Of a stretch of DNA of 64,000 bases, positions 49,125-58,687 are shown piece after piece. Each line of letters opens with the position of its first letter. The first letter of the stretch is position 1. Source of the stretch: Thermohalobaculum sp039805905 (GTDB lineage Bacteria; Pseudomonadota; Alphaproteobacteria; Rhodobacterales; Rhodobacteraceae); assembly GCA_039805905.1 (NCBI GenBank), contig JBDIVM010000002.1:124001-188000 (forward strand). The letters run 5' to 3'. The position numbers and the translations under genes are program-made. Under the pieces are notes generated by a model. It did no database searches. It saw only the letters and a program-made list of their open reading frames with translations, and was not told the origin of the DNA.

Positions 49125-52100
49125 ATGGCGTTCAGGAGACGATCGGCTGGCGACGGGACGACCCGTCTCGCGGCGCTGCCTGGTACGCTTGCGCTTTCGC
49201 TCGCCCGGGCGCTGCTGAAGGTGAGCCTCGGGGCGGCAACCGTGGCCGCGCTGCTCGGCGGCCTGCTTTATCTCCGGCTCTCCCAGGGGCCCATTCACCT
49301 GCCCTGGGTCGCCACGGCAGCCTCGCGGCTCGTCAGTCAGGACTCCGGCCAGCTGAAGCTCGATGTGGGCGACGTGATCGTCACCTTGGGCGAGGCCGGA
49401 AGCCCCTCCGGCGTCCAGTTCGTCGATGTCGAGATCGCCGATGCGGCCGGACAGCGGCTGTTCGCGATTCCCCGCCTCGCGGCCAGTTTCTACAGCGCCG
49501 ACCTGCTGGCGGGCCGGATCAGGCCGACCCGCATCGTCCTGATCCGGCCCGTGACCGAGATCGAGCTGCGGCCCGACGGGACCTACCGCTTCGGCCTCGG
49601 CCCACCCGGGCAGACCGAGAGCATTGCCGGCGGAGACCCGTCGGCTGGTAACGCCGAGGCCGTGGAGGGAGATGCCATCAGGCGTCTTCTCGACGGGCTC
49701 ACCGGCGACGAGGCCATCCTGCCGTTGCTGTCGCGCCTGCAACAGGTCGCGGTGCTCGATACCGACCTGACCTTCGTCAACGAGGCTGCCGGACGGCGTT
49801 GGCGAACGCGCGGGGCCGACATGATCGTGCGGCGCACCGCGGCAGGCCTGAGCGGGCGCCTGGCGGTCGGGCTTGCGGACGGCGTCGTGACCGGCGCCGA
49901 GGTGACCGTCGACGCCGAGCGTCGCAGGGGTCGCGGCGGCGAGATCGACCTCTCGATCCGGTACAGCAACCTCCGGCCCGAGCATCTCGCCGAACAGATC
50001 GCGGGGATGCAGTGGCTGCGGCTGTTCGATGCGCCCGTGGGCGGCCAGCTGAACCTGACGGTCCGTCCGGACGGGACGATCGTCAATCTTGCGGGAAGTC
50101 TGGCCGCCGGGCCGGGACGTCTGCTGGCGGTGGGTGCGTCTGGCAACCGCTTCGACCGGACCGAGCTGGACTTCTCATATGTCCCGGATCTCGAGCGGGT
50201 TCTTGTCGACCGGTTTGAGCTCACCTCGCCGGCGGTCGCGGCCCAGATGTCCGGCTTCGTCGACTTGGACCTTGCAGGCGGCCGTGCGCTGGACGGCCTT
50301 GCGGGGCAGTTCGACGTGGCGCGGCTTCATGTGTCGCTGCCCGGCGTCTTCGTCGATCCGCTCGACTTCGACGGCGGCCAGCTGGTCGCGCGTCTTGCCA
50401 TGGCGCCGCTCGTCGTCGAGGTGGCCGAGGCGAACCTGCGCCATGGCCCCCTGGTGCTCGGCGTGAGCGGGCGTGCACGGGCGGAAGCGCAGGGATGGCG
50501 CACCGAGTTGCGCGCCAGCGGCCAGAACATGACCGTTGCACAGCTCCTGCAGCACTGGCCGCTGGCGGCTGCCAGGGGTGCGCGCGACTGGGTCCTGCGC
50601 AACATCCGCGAAGGCATGATCGACGAGGCCGTCGCACTGATGCAATTCACCGGCGAAGAGCCGCGGCTCAACCTCGACTTCGCCTTCTCCGAGCTGGTCT
50701 CCGGCTATCTTCGGGAGATGACGCCGATCCGGCACGCCTACGGGCGCGGCAGCCTCACGCTCGACAGCTTCGACATCGTGGTCGACAGGGCGGAGGTCGA
50801 GCCGGTGCCGGGCGCGCCCCTGCGGATCGACGGCTCCTTCGCACACATGTCCGACATCCAGGCCAAGCCCTCGCATGCGGACATCAATCTCCGTGTCACG
50901 GGCCCGAGCGCAAGTGTGCTGGCATTGATCGACGAGGAGCCGCTGGGATTCCCGGCGAGGCTCGGTCTCGATCCGGCGACGGTCGGCGGCGGCGCCGAGG
51001 TCAAGACGCGGCTGCAGTTTCCGCTGCTGAAGGATCTAGAGCTGGCCGACGTGGAAGTCGAGTCGCTCGCCCGGCTCTCCGCGCTCAGCCTTCCCTTCGG
51101 CCTGCGGGGCAATGCGCCGGTCGACGTGCGCGGCGAGGGGGTGGCGCTGCGCGCGACCACGGAAGCGATGCGGCTCGCCGGACCGATCACGGTTGAGGGT
51201 GTTCCGGTCGCGCTCGACTGGATCGAGCACTATGGCCGCGGCAGCAATCACCGCGAGGTGGCGCTGGAAGGGCCGGTCACGCCGGTGCTCCTCGGCCGGC
51301 TTGGTGTCGGCATCAACGGGCTCTCCGGCGGCAGCCTCCCGCTGCGCCTCAACCTCGTACAGACGGGTGGCGACGGCTATGACTTCCGCCTGTCGGGCGA
51401 TGCCGGTCCGGCGCAGATCGTTGTCGCGCCGCTCGGCTGGGAGAAGCAGCCCGGCGCACCGGGCACGGTCGAGGCCGCCGGGGTCGTCGGCGAGAGGTTG
51501 CAGCTTTCGCATTTCAGCCTGGTCACCGAGGAACTGGAGGCAGCGGGTGCCGCCGATCTCGGGTCGGACGACGAGATCCTCGCCGCCCGCATCGACCGCC
51601 TGAGATACCGTGGCCTGGCGGACATCAGCGCCACGCTCGCCACAGGCGACGACGGCGTGCGGACCGTCAGCATCCGTGGCCGGCGGCTCGACCTCGCCCT
51701 GCTCGACACGCTTCCCGAGCGCGATCCCGACGGGGCAGGTGCGGGCCAGCCTGCGCCGGAGCAATGGCAGGTCGACTTCCGCATCGACGAGATGGTCTTG
51801 CGACCCAGAATCATATCGCGGCCGGCCACCGGAACCCTGACCCGCGCCGCGGATGGCCGCCTGACAATCCATCTCGGCGGACAGGCGGACGGCGAGATAC
51901 CGTTCGTTGTCGACTACCAGGAGGCCGACGGCGATAAGGGCGTCGTGGTGCTGAATTCCGCCGATGCCGGCGGCCTGTTGCACAGCACGGGACTGTTCCA
52001 GGGCGCGCATGGCGGGCGTCTGGACATCACCGCCGAGGTGGACCGGCAGGGCGGTCTCGCGGCGCGCGGTGTCGCCCGTATAAGCGACGTCACGGTGCAG

Positions 52101-52571
52101 GGGGCACCCACCTTTACCTCCATCCTCGATGCGGGCGGCGTCGATCGGGCCGCCGAAGCCGCGAAGTCGGGTGGTCTTCATTTCAAGAAGGTGAAGATTC
52201 CGTTCAGCTTCCTCGACGGGATCCTCAGCCTCGACCGGGCGGTCGCCAAGGGGAACCTGCTCGCGGTGACCGCGAACGGAACCGTCGACCGCGACGCCGA
52301 TGAAGTCGACCTTGTCGGCGTCATCACACCAGCCTACGGCGTCACGGGCGTGCTCGACAACATTCCGCTGCTGGGCAACATTCTATCCGGCGGGCAGGGC
52401 GAGGGCATCGTCGGCATGACCTTCACGGTGAAGGGGCCGACAGCAGCACCGGATTTCACCGTCAATCCGCTGTCGCTCCTGACGCCCGGCATTCTCAGAA
52501 AGGTCTTCTCCGGGCGGTCGAATCCGCCCGACGAAGCCTTCCTCGACCAGCTCAAGCGCGACGAGGACTGA
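49125..52571 (+). CDS. Giant AsmA/DUF3971-type envelope protein
   Basis: A 1148-residue protein. An N-terminal cytoplasmic stretch is followed by one TM helix (about 29-52: LKVSLGAATVAALLGGLLYL) and then a long periplasmic region of repeated beta-rich modules, matching the AsmA-like / YhdP-type family now viewed as bridge-like lipid-transport proteins. C-terminal segments VVDYQEADGDKGVVVLNSADAG, FQGAHGGRLDITAEVD and GILSLDRAVAKGNLLAVTANG are typical of DUF3971/AsmA_2. It could move phospholipid between the two membranes; this is inferred from family. The ATG at 49125 (GAGGGTGG upstream) was chosen; the frame is open further upstream without conserved content. Confidence 0.88.
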   Translation: MAFRRRSAGDGTTRLAALPGTLALSLARALLKVSLGAATVAALLGGLLYLRLSQGPIHLPWVATAASRLVSQDSGQLKLDVGDVIVTLGEAGSPSGVQFVDVEIADAAGQRLFAIPRLAASFYSADLLAGRIRPTRIVLIRPVTEIELRPDGTYRFGLGPPGQTESIAGGDPSAGNAEAVEGDAIRRLLDGLTGDEAILPLLSRLQQVAVLDTDLTFVNEAAGRRWRTRGADMIVRRTAAGLSGRLAVGLADGVVTGAEVTVDAERRRGRGGEIDLSIRYSNLRPEHLAEQIAGMQWLRLFDAPVGGQLNLTVRPDGTIVNLAGSLAAGPGRLLAVGASGNRFDRTELDFSYVPDLERVLVDRFELTSPAVAAQMSGFVDLDLAGGRALDGLAGQFDVARLHVSLPGVFVDPLDFDGGQLVARLAMAPLVVEVAEANLRHGPLVLGVSGRARAEAQGWRTELRASGQNMTVAQLLQHWPLAAARGARDWVLRNIREGMIDEAVALMQFTGEEPRLNLDFAFSELVSGYLREMTPIRHAYGRGSLTLDSFDIVVDRAEVEPVPGAPLRIDGSFAHMSDIQAKPSHADINLRVTGPSASVLALIDEEPLGFPARLGLDPATVGGGAEVKTRLQFPLLKDLELADVEVESLARLSALSLPFGLRGNAPVDVRGEGVALRATTEAMRLAGPITVEGVPVALDWIEHYGRGSNHREVALEGPVTPVLLGRLGVGINGLSGGSLPLRLNLVQTGGDGYDFRLSGDAGPAQIVVAPLGWEKQPGAPGTVEAAGVVGERLQLSHFSLVTEELEAAGAADLGSDDEILAARIDRLRYRGLADISATLATGDDGVRTVSIRGRRLDLALLDTLPERDPDGAGAGQPAPEQWQVDFRIDEMVLRPRIISRPATGTLTRAADGRLTIHLGGQADGEIPFVVDYQEADGDKGVVVLNSADAGGLLHSTGLFQGAHGGRLDITAEVDRQGGLAARGVARISDVTVQGAPTFTSILDAGGVDRAAEAAKSGGLHFKKVKIPFSFLDGILSLDRAVAKGNLLAVTANGTVDRDADEVDLVGVITPAYGVTGVLDNIPLLGNILSGGQGEGIVGMTFTVKGPTAAPDFTVNPLSLLTPGILRKVFSGRSNPPDEAFLDQLKRDED

Positions 52572-52576
52572 CCAGC

Positions 52577-53464
52577 TCAGCCGAGGCCGAGCCGGGCAAC
52601 GACCCGGGCGGGCGTCCATCCGGCCTGGCGAAGCTGCGCCAGCGAATGGGCGTGGTCGCGCTTCGCGAGCCGCCTGCCGGCATCGTCGCGGATCAGGCGG
52701 TGGTGCCGGTAGACCGGCGGCGGAAGTCCGAGGAGCGCCTGGAGCAGACGATGAACCGGGGTGACCGGGAACAGGTCGCAGCCGCGGGTGACATGGGTTA
52801 CCCCCTGGAACGCGTCGTCCACAACCACCGCGAGATGGTATGCAGGCGCGCGGTCCTTCCGCGCAAGGACGACATCTCCGATGCCGGCCTCGAGAACTGC
52901 GGCATCGAGCGCGATCGTGCCTGCCTCGCCGTTCGGGCCGGCGCCGGTCTCGCAGATGGTCAGTCTCGACACGGCACCACCGCCGCCGAGATGCGCGATG
53001 GCGCGGCTCATGTCGAGGCGGATGGCCGCTTCTCCGCCCGGAACGGAAGCCCGCCCGCGGCAGGTGCCGGGATACACCGGGCCGTCCGGCCCCGACACCG
53101 GTGCCTGCTCCTGGGGCGCTGAAGCCGCCTCGGCGATGTCGCGGCGCGTGCAGGTGCAGGCATAGGTGAGACCGAGCGCGGCAAGACGCGCGAGGGCGGC
53201 GCGGTAGGCAGGCATCCGATCCGACTGGAACAGCACCGGCCTCTCCCAGTCGAGACCGAGCCAGGTGAGGTCGCGATAGATTCCCCCGACGAACTCGGCT
53301 CGCACCCGTGCCCGGTCGAGGTCCTCCATGCGCAGCAGGAAGCGGCCGCCCGCCGCCCGGGCGGCCCGGTGGCCGAGCAGCGCCGAATAGGCATGGCCGA
53401 GATGGAGCTCTCCCGTCGGGCTCGGGGCAAAGCGTTCGGTGATGATCGGTCGCGACTCGGGCAC
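52577..53464 (-). CDS. gluQ: Glutamyl-Q tRNA(Asp) synthetase
   Basis: A 295-residue truncated glutamyl-tRNA synthetase paralogue that adds glutamate to queuosine 34 of tRNA-Asp. The HIGH motif is HLGH (21-24) in APSPTGELHLGHAYSAL. The zinc site uses YACTCTRRD and YPGTCRG, and KMSKS is degenerate as RLAKRD, as expected. The anticodon-binding domain is absent and the length is normal for GluQ. Its substrate, queuosine, needs Tgt, which is at 58.7 kb. It converges with the AsmA-like gene, 5 bp apart. Confidence 0.93.
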   Translation of the reverse strand: MPESRPIITERFAPSPTGELHLGHAYSALLGHRAARAAGGRFLLRMEDLDRARVRAEFVGGIYRDLTWLGLDWERPVLFQSDRMPAYRAALARLAALGLTYACTCTRRDIAEAASAPQEQAPVSGPDGPVYPGTCRGRASVPGGEAAIRLDMSRAIAHLGGGGAVSRLTICETGAGPNGEAGTIALDAAVLEAGIGDVVLARKDRAPAYHLAVVVDDAFQGVTHVTRGCDLFPVTPVHRLLQALLGLPPPVYRHHRLIRDDAGRRLAKRDHAHSLAQLRQAGWTPARVVARLGLG

Positions 53465-53539
53465 GGTCCCTCCTCTGGTGCCGTTCTCGGGAGCCGCCGC
53501 CGCGCTGTCAAATGTAGCAGAGATGCGCGGGCCGGGATG

Positions 53540-53568
53540 TTGCGCTGCACAAAATCCGCCACTATACT
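53540..53568 (+). promoter_or_regulatory. Sigma-70-type promoter of the HHH gene
   Basis: TTGCGC (53540-53545), 17-bp spacer, TATACT (53563-53568): a good -35/-10 pair 33 bp before the HHH start codon. An AAGGA ribosome-binding site lies between. Confidence 0.65.
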
Positions 53569-53600
53569 ATTCGCAATCGCAGCATACCAAGGACAGAAGC

Positions 53601-54101
53601 ATGTTTGCCAGAACCGATACCACCGTCGCCGCCTGGACTTCGCCCAGCGTTGCCGCCTTCCAGCTCTGGGTCAGCTTTTTCCCCGTGGCGCCTCTCTTCG
53701 GAGTCGAATGGCGCTTCGCCGACTGGGCCAGGCTCGCCACACCGATCAAAGTGCCGGCCAAGGGCAGGGCCCCACGTTCAAAGAAGGCGCAGCCGGACAC
53801 CATCGACGCCGTCTATTCCGAGGTGAACACCGCTCCGGTGATGGCGCCGCGCCCGGCAAGGGCGCCGGCGGAACGGGTTGCCCCGGCGGAAGCACCGGAG
53901 CGTGCCGACGACCTGAAGCTGATCAAGGGAATCGGTGCGGGCCTCGAGAAGCAGCTCAACGCGCTCGGCATCCGCAGCTTCGCCCAGATCGCGGCCCTCT
54001 CGGACAGCGAGCTCGCAGACCTCGACGCCAGACTGAAGACGGTCAGGGGGCGCTGCTTCCGCGACGACTGGGTCGGTCAGGCGAAGGCCCTCGCCGCCTG
54101 A
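53601..54101 (+). CDS. Helix-hairpin-helix protein resembling the NuoE C-terminal domain
   Basis: A 166-residue soluble protein. Residues about 104-166 are a helix-hairpin-helix unit (DDLKLIKGIGAGLEKQLNALGI, then SFAQIAALSDSELADLDARL and RDDWVGQAKAL). This closely follows the C-terminal extension on NuoE and related proteins in Rhodobacterales. Residues 1-45 are aromatic/hydrophobic (FQLWVSFFPVAPLFGVEWRF), possibly membrane- or granule-associated like a phasin. The middle is a disordered Pro/Ala linker. Function unknown. Well-defined promoter and terminator make it a monocistronic unit. Confidence 0.75.
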   Translation: MFARTDTTVAAWTSPSVAAFQLWVSFFPVAPLFGVEWRFADWARLATPIKVPAKGRAPRSKKAQPDTIDAVYSEVNTAPVMAPRPARAPAERVAPAEAPERADDLKLIKGIGAGLEKQLNALGIRSFAQIAALSDSELADLDARLKTVRGRCFRDDWVGQAKALAA

Positions 54102-54125
54102 CGGCTGATCCCTCCACCAGGACTG

Positions 54126-54158
54126 AACGCCCGGCCCGGCGCCGGGCGTTTCGCGTTT
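54126..54158 (+). terminator. Intrinsic terminator of the HHH gene
   Basis: AACGCCCGGC-CCGGC-GCCGGGCGTT (54126-54150) is a perfect 10-bp stem followed by TCGCGTTT, 25 bp after the HHH stop codon and before the convergent tpiA end. Confidence 0.8.
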
Positions 54159-54165
54159 CGGGACC

Positions 54166-54912
54166 TCAGCCTGCGGCGGCGACAATCGCCAAAAAATCCG
54201 TGGCCTTGAGGCTCGCGCCGCCGACCAGCCCGCCATCGACATTCGAGATGCCGAAGATCTCGGCGGCGTTCCCCGGCTTGACCGATCCTCCGTAGAGCAG
54301 GCGGACCCCGTTCCCGGTCGCCGCGCCAAAGCGGGCGACGAGGCCGGCGCGCAGATGGTCGTGCATCTCGGCGATGTCGCCCGGCGCGGGCGTGCGGCCG
54401 GTGCCGATGGCCCAGACCGGCTCGTAGGCGACCACAAGACGACCAGCCGTGGCGCCATCCGGCACCGAGCCGTCAAGCTGCGCCCCGACGACCGCAAGCG
54501 CCCGGCCGGCATCGCGCTCCGCCTCGGTCTCGCCCACGCAGACAATGGCGGTCAGCCCGGCGCGCCAGGCGGCCTCGGTCTTTGCGCGGACCGCAGCGTC
54601 GGTCTCGCCATGGTCGGCGCGGCGCTCGGAGTGGCCGACGATGACGTGGCGCGCACCGGCGTCCGCGATCATCTCCGCCGAGATGTCGCCGGTATGGGCG
54701 CCGCCGGCCGCGGCGTGGCAGTCCTGCCCGCCGATCGCGACGCGGCTGCCCCGCGCCCGGTCGGCACAGGCGGCGATCAGGGTCGCCGGCGGGCAGATCA
54801 GCACCTCGGCCGTCCCGGTGCCCGTCGCCGCGATCAGGGCATCGAGTTCGGTCAGCGACGCCTTGAGGCCGTTCATCTTCCAGTTTCCGGCGGCGAGCTT
54901 GCGTCGGGTCAT
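54166..54912 (-). CDS. tpiA: Triose-phosphate isomerase
   Basis: A 248-residue TIM barrel interconverting dihydroxyacetone phosphate and glyceraldehyde 3-phosphate. Catalytic residues are present: Lys12 in AGNWKMNG, His94 in IVGHSERR and Glu164 in VAYEPVWAIGTG. The phosphate loop LLYGGSVKPGNA and C-terminal DGGLVGGASL are also visible. Normal length. It is 67 bp downstream of the TfoX-N gene on the same strand. Confidence 0.96.
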   Translation of the reverse strand: MTRRKLAAGNWKMNGLKASLTELDALIAATGTGTAEVLICPPATLIAACADRARGSRVAIGGQDCHAAAGGAHTGDISAEMIADAGARHVIVGHSERRADHGETDAAVRAKTEAAWRAGLTAIVCVGETEAERDAGRALAVVGAQLDGSVPDGATAGRLVVAYEPVWAIGTGRTPAPGDIAEMHDHLRAGLVARFGAATGNGVRLLYGGSVKPGNAAEIFGISNVDGGLVGGASLKATDFLAIVAAAG

Positions 54913-54979
54913 CGGCGACTCCCTGATCCTGATGCGGGTCGGAGGATGTCTTAGGACGGCAGCGCCGCCGCAGCAACGC

Positions 54980-55360
54980 TCAGCCGCCCTTTCTCGCCCG
55001 CTTGCGGGCGGCTGCGGCGCGCTTTTCGGCGGCGGCCGCCTCCGCCGGGACCAGCGACCGCCGGGCCCAGCCCTGCGCCTCGTCCGGGTCGTCCATCGCG
55101 GAGTCGGGGAGGCGCCAGAATGGCATGGCCACCGGCCTGTTCCGGCCCTCGTAGAACCATTGCGTGCAGCCCTCGGCCTCGAAGGCCGGGCCAAGCGCGG
55201 CATCGCCACGCATGTAGATCAGCCCGTCCTCGAAGATGACTGCGAACATCGCGTCGTCCAGATAGACGCCGGCGCCGCCGAACATGCGCCGGATGCCGAT
55301 CGGGCCGAGCCCGCCGAAGAGATCGCGCACATGTGCCGCGAACTCGGCGCTGACGGCCAT
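54980..55360 (-). CDS. TfoX N-terminal domain protein
   Basis: A 126-residue protein with only a TfoX N-terminal domain: FAAHVRDLFGGLGPIGIRRMFGGAGVYLDDAMFAVIFEDGLIYMR is typical. It ends in a Lys/Arg/Ala-rich helix. The competence-regulating C-domain of TfoX is absent, so competence control is not implied. It starts immediately after the A-type Fe-S protein stop codon (no gap). Confidence 0.87.
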   Translation of the reverse strand: MAVSAEFAAHVRDLFGGLGPIGIRRMFGGAGVYLDDAMFAVIFEDGLIYMRGDAALGPAFEAEGCTQWFYEGRNRPVAMPFWRLPDSAMDDPDEAQGWARRSLVPAEAAAAEKRAAAARKRARKGG

Positions 55361-55717
55361 TCAGGCGTCCTTGAACTTGACCGACTCGCCGCAGCCGCAG
55401 GCTTCCGAGACGTTCGGGTTGTTGAACACGAAACCCGATTCCAGCAGCGAGGCCCTGTAGTCGATCTCGGTGCCGAACAGGAACATCTGCGCCATCGGCG
55501 CGATCAGCACCCGGGCACCGTCACGCTCGACCACGACATCGTGCGGCCCGATCTCGGCGGCATGTTCCATGGTGTACTCCATGCCGGCGCAGCCACCTTT
55601 CTTGACCCCGATCTTGAGGCCCTTGATCGCTCCCTCGGAACGCTCCATCAGCCGCCGGATCTGTTCGACTGCGGCGGGGGTGAGGGTGACCGGATTCTTG
55701 CCTGGAATGGCGAACAT
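55361..55717 (-). CDS. A-type Fe-S carrier (HesB/IscA/ErpA family)
   Basis: A 118-residue A-type carrier that holds and transfers Fe-S clusters. The three conserved cysteines are Cys43 in KKGGCAGMEY and Cys107/Cys109 in SEACGCGES. Start MFAIPGKNPVTLTPAAVEQI. In Rhodobacterales this paralogue is often near tpiA and is annotated IscA- or SufA-like; ErpA/IscA/SufA cannot be distinguished from sequence alone. Confidence 0.93.
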   Translation of the reverse strand: MFAIPGKNPVTLTPAAVEQIRRLMERSEGAIKGLKIGVKKGGCAGMEYTMEHAAEIGPHDVVVERDGARVLIAPMAQMFLFGTEIDYRASLLESGFVFNNPNVSEACGCGESVKFKDA

Positions 55718-55816
55718 GCACTTGCCTCCTGCGCAAGAACCTAGGGGCGGGCTGCGAATTTCTCAAGGGCCGGTGCGGCCTCGCGCTGCGGGAATGGCCC
55801 GGCGACATGACCTCAG

Positions 55817-58096
55817 CTACCCGCCCGGCCACCAGTTCCAGCGCCCGGCCAGGCGCATGAGCGCCGGGCTCATCAGGATCCGCACGATCGTCGCATCGAG
55901 AAAGACAGCGGTCGCCAGCGTGAAACCCAGCATCTTCGCCGGGAGGAAGCCTGCGGCGGTGAAGGACCCGCAGACGATCAGCATGATCGCGGCCGCGAAG
56001 GTGATGACCATGCCGGTCTCCGAAATCCCGCGGACGATCGCGGTGGTCTCGTCGTCCTCGGACCGGCGCGCGGCGGCGATACGCGAGATCAGGAACACCT
56101 CGTAGTCCATCGAGATGCCGAACACCGCGCAGAAGACGATCAGCGGCATCGCCGGAAACACGCCCTCCAGCGGGGCATCGACGCCGATCAGCGCGCCGCC
56201 GAAACCCTCGATGAAGACAAGCGTGGCAAGGCCGAAGGCCGCGCCGACGGAGAACAGGTTCAGGAGCACCGCCTTCGCCGCCACCACCGGGCTGCGGAAT
56301 GCCACGGCCAGGACCATGAAGGCGCCGAGGATCACAAGGCCGACCACATACGGCATCCATTTCCAGACGACAGTGATGTAATCCGCGCGCGAGGCCGGCA
56401 TCCCGCCGACGCTGATGACCGGCGCCGGAGCGCCGCCCGCAGTGTCGGCAGCCAGGGCGCGGAGCCGGTCGACGACAGCGGTGAGCCCGGCAAGGTCGAG
56501 GCCGCTGTCCGGGATGACGCGGATCAGCATGGTCGCGTTGTCGCTGCTCAGCAGGGGATCGAGGGTGCGCCGCGGCAGGCCCTGCAGTGTCTCCGGCTTG
56601 AGCTTGGCCGACATCATGGCGGGGAGGGCGATCACCGCGTCCACTCCGTCCGTGAGCGCGATCCGCGCATAGATCCCGTGCGCGGCGGCCCAGCCGGGTC
56701 CGGTCAGGAAATGATCCTCCGCAGGGACCTCGGCAACGACGAGGATCTCGTTGGCGAGACCCCAGCGTCCGGCCTCGATCAGGGCCTCGACCCCGCGCTT
56801 GGATGGTGCATCAGGCGGTAGCCAGTCGATGTCCTGCGCGCTCAGGGTAAGCCCCCGGAAGGGCATTGCCAGGGTGGTGAGCGGCACGGCGGCGAGCAGC
56901 AGGAACAGCAGCGGCCGGGCGCAGACCGTGCGCGCGATGGCGCCGAAGAACTCGCGCCCGCGTCCGTTGCCGATCGGTCCCCACCCCCGGATCAGCCGGG
57001 GTGCGAGGTGGACGAGCAGGGCCGGCAGCAGGGTGGTGGAGACCACCGCAGCCGCCGCGCTGGCGAGGATGCCGCCAAGGGCGATGGAGCGGATCTCGCC
57101 CGTCGGCACCATCAGGAGGGCGCCGAATCCGAGCATCACCGAGAGCCCGGCCAGCATGATCGTCGGCGCGGATTTCTCCATCGCGATGGTGATCGCCTGC
57201 CCGGGTGTCGCGCCGAGCGCGGTGGCCCGGCGGAACTGGTTCAGGGTAAGGAGGGAGTAGTCGATCGTCAGCGCGAGGCCGGTGAGCGAGATCACGTTCT
57301 GGATCAGGACCGATGGCGACCATGGAATGACCAGGGTGGAGAGTCCGACCGTGCCGATTCCCATCCCGACCGCGACCACGGCCGAAAGCGCCGGCGACAG
57401 CGCGGCCCGCAGGCTGCCGAAGATCGCATAGAGAAGCAGGATGGTGAGGGGCAGGGCCATGATCTCGCCGTCGCGGGCGCCCCTCTCGCTCGCCGCCCGC
57501 ACATCTGCGTAGAGGAAGAAATTGCCGGTCCAGTCGAGCCGGAACGGCGGATCCCGCTCGCCCGCCATGCTCGCCGTCGTCTCGCCGAGCGCATCGAGCT
57601 GCGCGGTGAGCTCTTCGGCCCGGGCGCCGGCGACGAACTGGACCGAAATCAGGGCGCCGGTGCCGTCCGTGCCGACCATGAAGTCGCGCGGGATGTCGAT
57701 CACCGAATTTGCGCGAACGACCTGCGGCCAGGCGCGGATCGCCTTGACCATCGATTTCAGGATCGCTGCGTCGCCCGGATCATGGACCGGACGCAGGCCG
57801 GAGGCCACCAGCACCGCACTGCGCCTCGTGTCGAGGCCGAACCGCTCGGCGATGATCCGGTCGACATCGGCCGACTGGGTGCCGGGGATGGACCTCGAGG
57901 GCGGGAGCTGCTTCTGGAGGGCGACGGCTGCGGGGACCAGCAGCCCGAACAGGACCAGCCAGAACAGGATCACGCGCCGCGGGTGCGCGGCGATATACGC
58001 GGAAATGCGGCGCCAGATTGAAAACCGTTCCCTGCGCACAGAGTGATCACCCGCCCGTTCTCGCGTTGTCGCATGTTCGGCCCGGAGTGCGGTCAT
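55817..58096 (-). CDS. MMPL/RND-family transporter
   Basis: A 759-residue inner-membrane protein of the MMPL branch of RND transporters. After the first TM comes a periplasmic loop, then five TM helices, repeated twice. The proton-relay Asp-Tyr pairs are seen in LTIDYSLLTLNQF and ISMDYEVFLISRI. Two periplasmic porter loops (about 70-200 and 425-570) match the MmpL/HpnN type. Substrates of family members are lipids or hopanoids; unknown here. The start is preceded by many Arg residues in cytoplasmic position. Confidence 0.9.
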   Translation of the reverse strand: MTALRAEHATTRERAGDHSVRRERFSIWRRISAYIAAHPRRVILFWLVLFGLLVPAAVALQKQLPPSRSIPGTQSADVDRIIAERFGLDTRRSAVLVASGLRPVHDPGDAAILKSMVKAIRAWPQVVRANSVIDIPRDFMVGTDGTGALISVQFVAGARAEELTAQLDALGETTASMAGERDPPFRLDWTGNFFLYADVRAASERGARDGEIMALPLTILLLYAIFGSLRAALSPALSAVVAVGMGIGTVGLSTLVIPWSPSVLIQNVISLTGLALTIDYSLLTLNQFRRATALGATPGQAITIAMEKSAPTIMLAGLSVMLGFGALLMVPTGEIRSIALGGILASAAAAVVSTTLLPALLVHLAPRLIRGWGPIGNGRGREFFGAIARTVCARPLLFLLLAAVPLTTLAMPFRGLTLSAQDIDWLPPDAPSKRGVEALIEAGRWGLANEILVVAEVPAEDHFLTGPGWAAAHGIYARIALTDGVDAVIALPAMMSAKLKPETLQGLPRRTLDPLLSSDNATMLIRVIPDSGLDLAGLTAVVDRLRALAADTAGGAPAPVISVGGMPASRADYITVVWKWMPYVVGLVILGAFMVLAVAFRSPVVAAKAVLLNLFSVGAAFGLATLVFIEGFGGALIGVDAPLEGVFPAMPLIVFCAVFGISMDYEVFLISRIAAARRSEDDETTAIVRGISETGMVITFAAAIMLIVCGSFTAAGFLPAKMLGFTLATAVFLDATIVRILMSPALMRLAGRWNWWPGG

Positions 58097-58256
58097 GGCG
58101 CATCGGGCCGCCAGCGCCTAGCATGGCCCACGGATTTGTCCAGCGGTTTCATGGCCGGGCGCGGTCGGCGCGCGGAACCCCGACTGCCGGCGCCTGCGGT
58201 CCCGGCCATGCAGCCGTACGCATCGGACGGGCGGCCGTCCGAACGGGGGCCGCCGT

Positions 58257-58607
58257 TCACATGAAGCCGAGTTCGAGCCGCGCTTCGTCGGACAGCTTCT
58301 CCATGCCCCAGGGCGGATCCCAGACCAGCTGCACATTCACCGTCCTGACCCCGGGGACGGCGCCGACGGCGTCCGCCACCCAGCCCGGCATGTCTCCGGC
58401 CACCGGGCAGCCCGGCGCAGTCAGGGTCATGTCGATCTCGACGTCGCTATCCGGGCTGATGCCGATGCGGTAGACCAGGCCCAGATCGTAGATGTTGACC
58501 GGAATCTCAGGGTCATGCACGGTCCGGCAGGCCTCGACCACCTGCCCGTAAAGCGGGTGCTCGGTGCTCGACGGCGCGACGATCGGCTCGCCGGTCTGGA
58601 CGTTCAT
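58257..58607 (-). CDS. SufT/MIP18-family Fe-S assembly protein
   Basis: A 116-residue DUF59/MIP18 protein. The signature DPEIPVNIYDLGLVYRI and the reactive-Cys motif LTAPGCPVAG (Cys67) are present, with the C-terminal QLVWDPPWGMEKLSDEAR typical of the SUF-linked SufT subgroup; the PaaD phenylacetate type lacks this end. It probably helps Fe-S maturation. The SufE and A-type genes elsewhere in this window support that reading. It is divergent from tgt, 80 bp away. Confidence 0.88.
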   Translation of the reverse strand: MNVQTGEPIVAPSSTEHPLYGQVVEACRTVHDPEIPVNIYDLGLVYRIGISPDSDVEIDMTLTAPGCPVAGDMPGWVADAVGAVPGVRTVNVQLVWDPPWGMEKLSDEARLELGFM

Positions 58608-58687
58608 GCGGCTGACCTCTCCTGACCCTGTTGGCTTCCGGACAATACCATATAGAAAGCCTCAACAATAACGTCCAGTGAAAGCGC

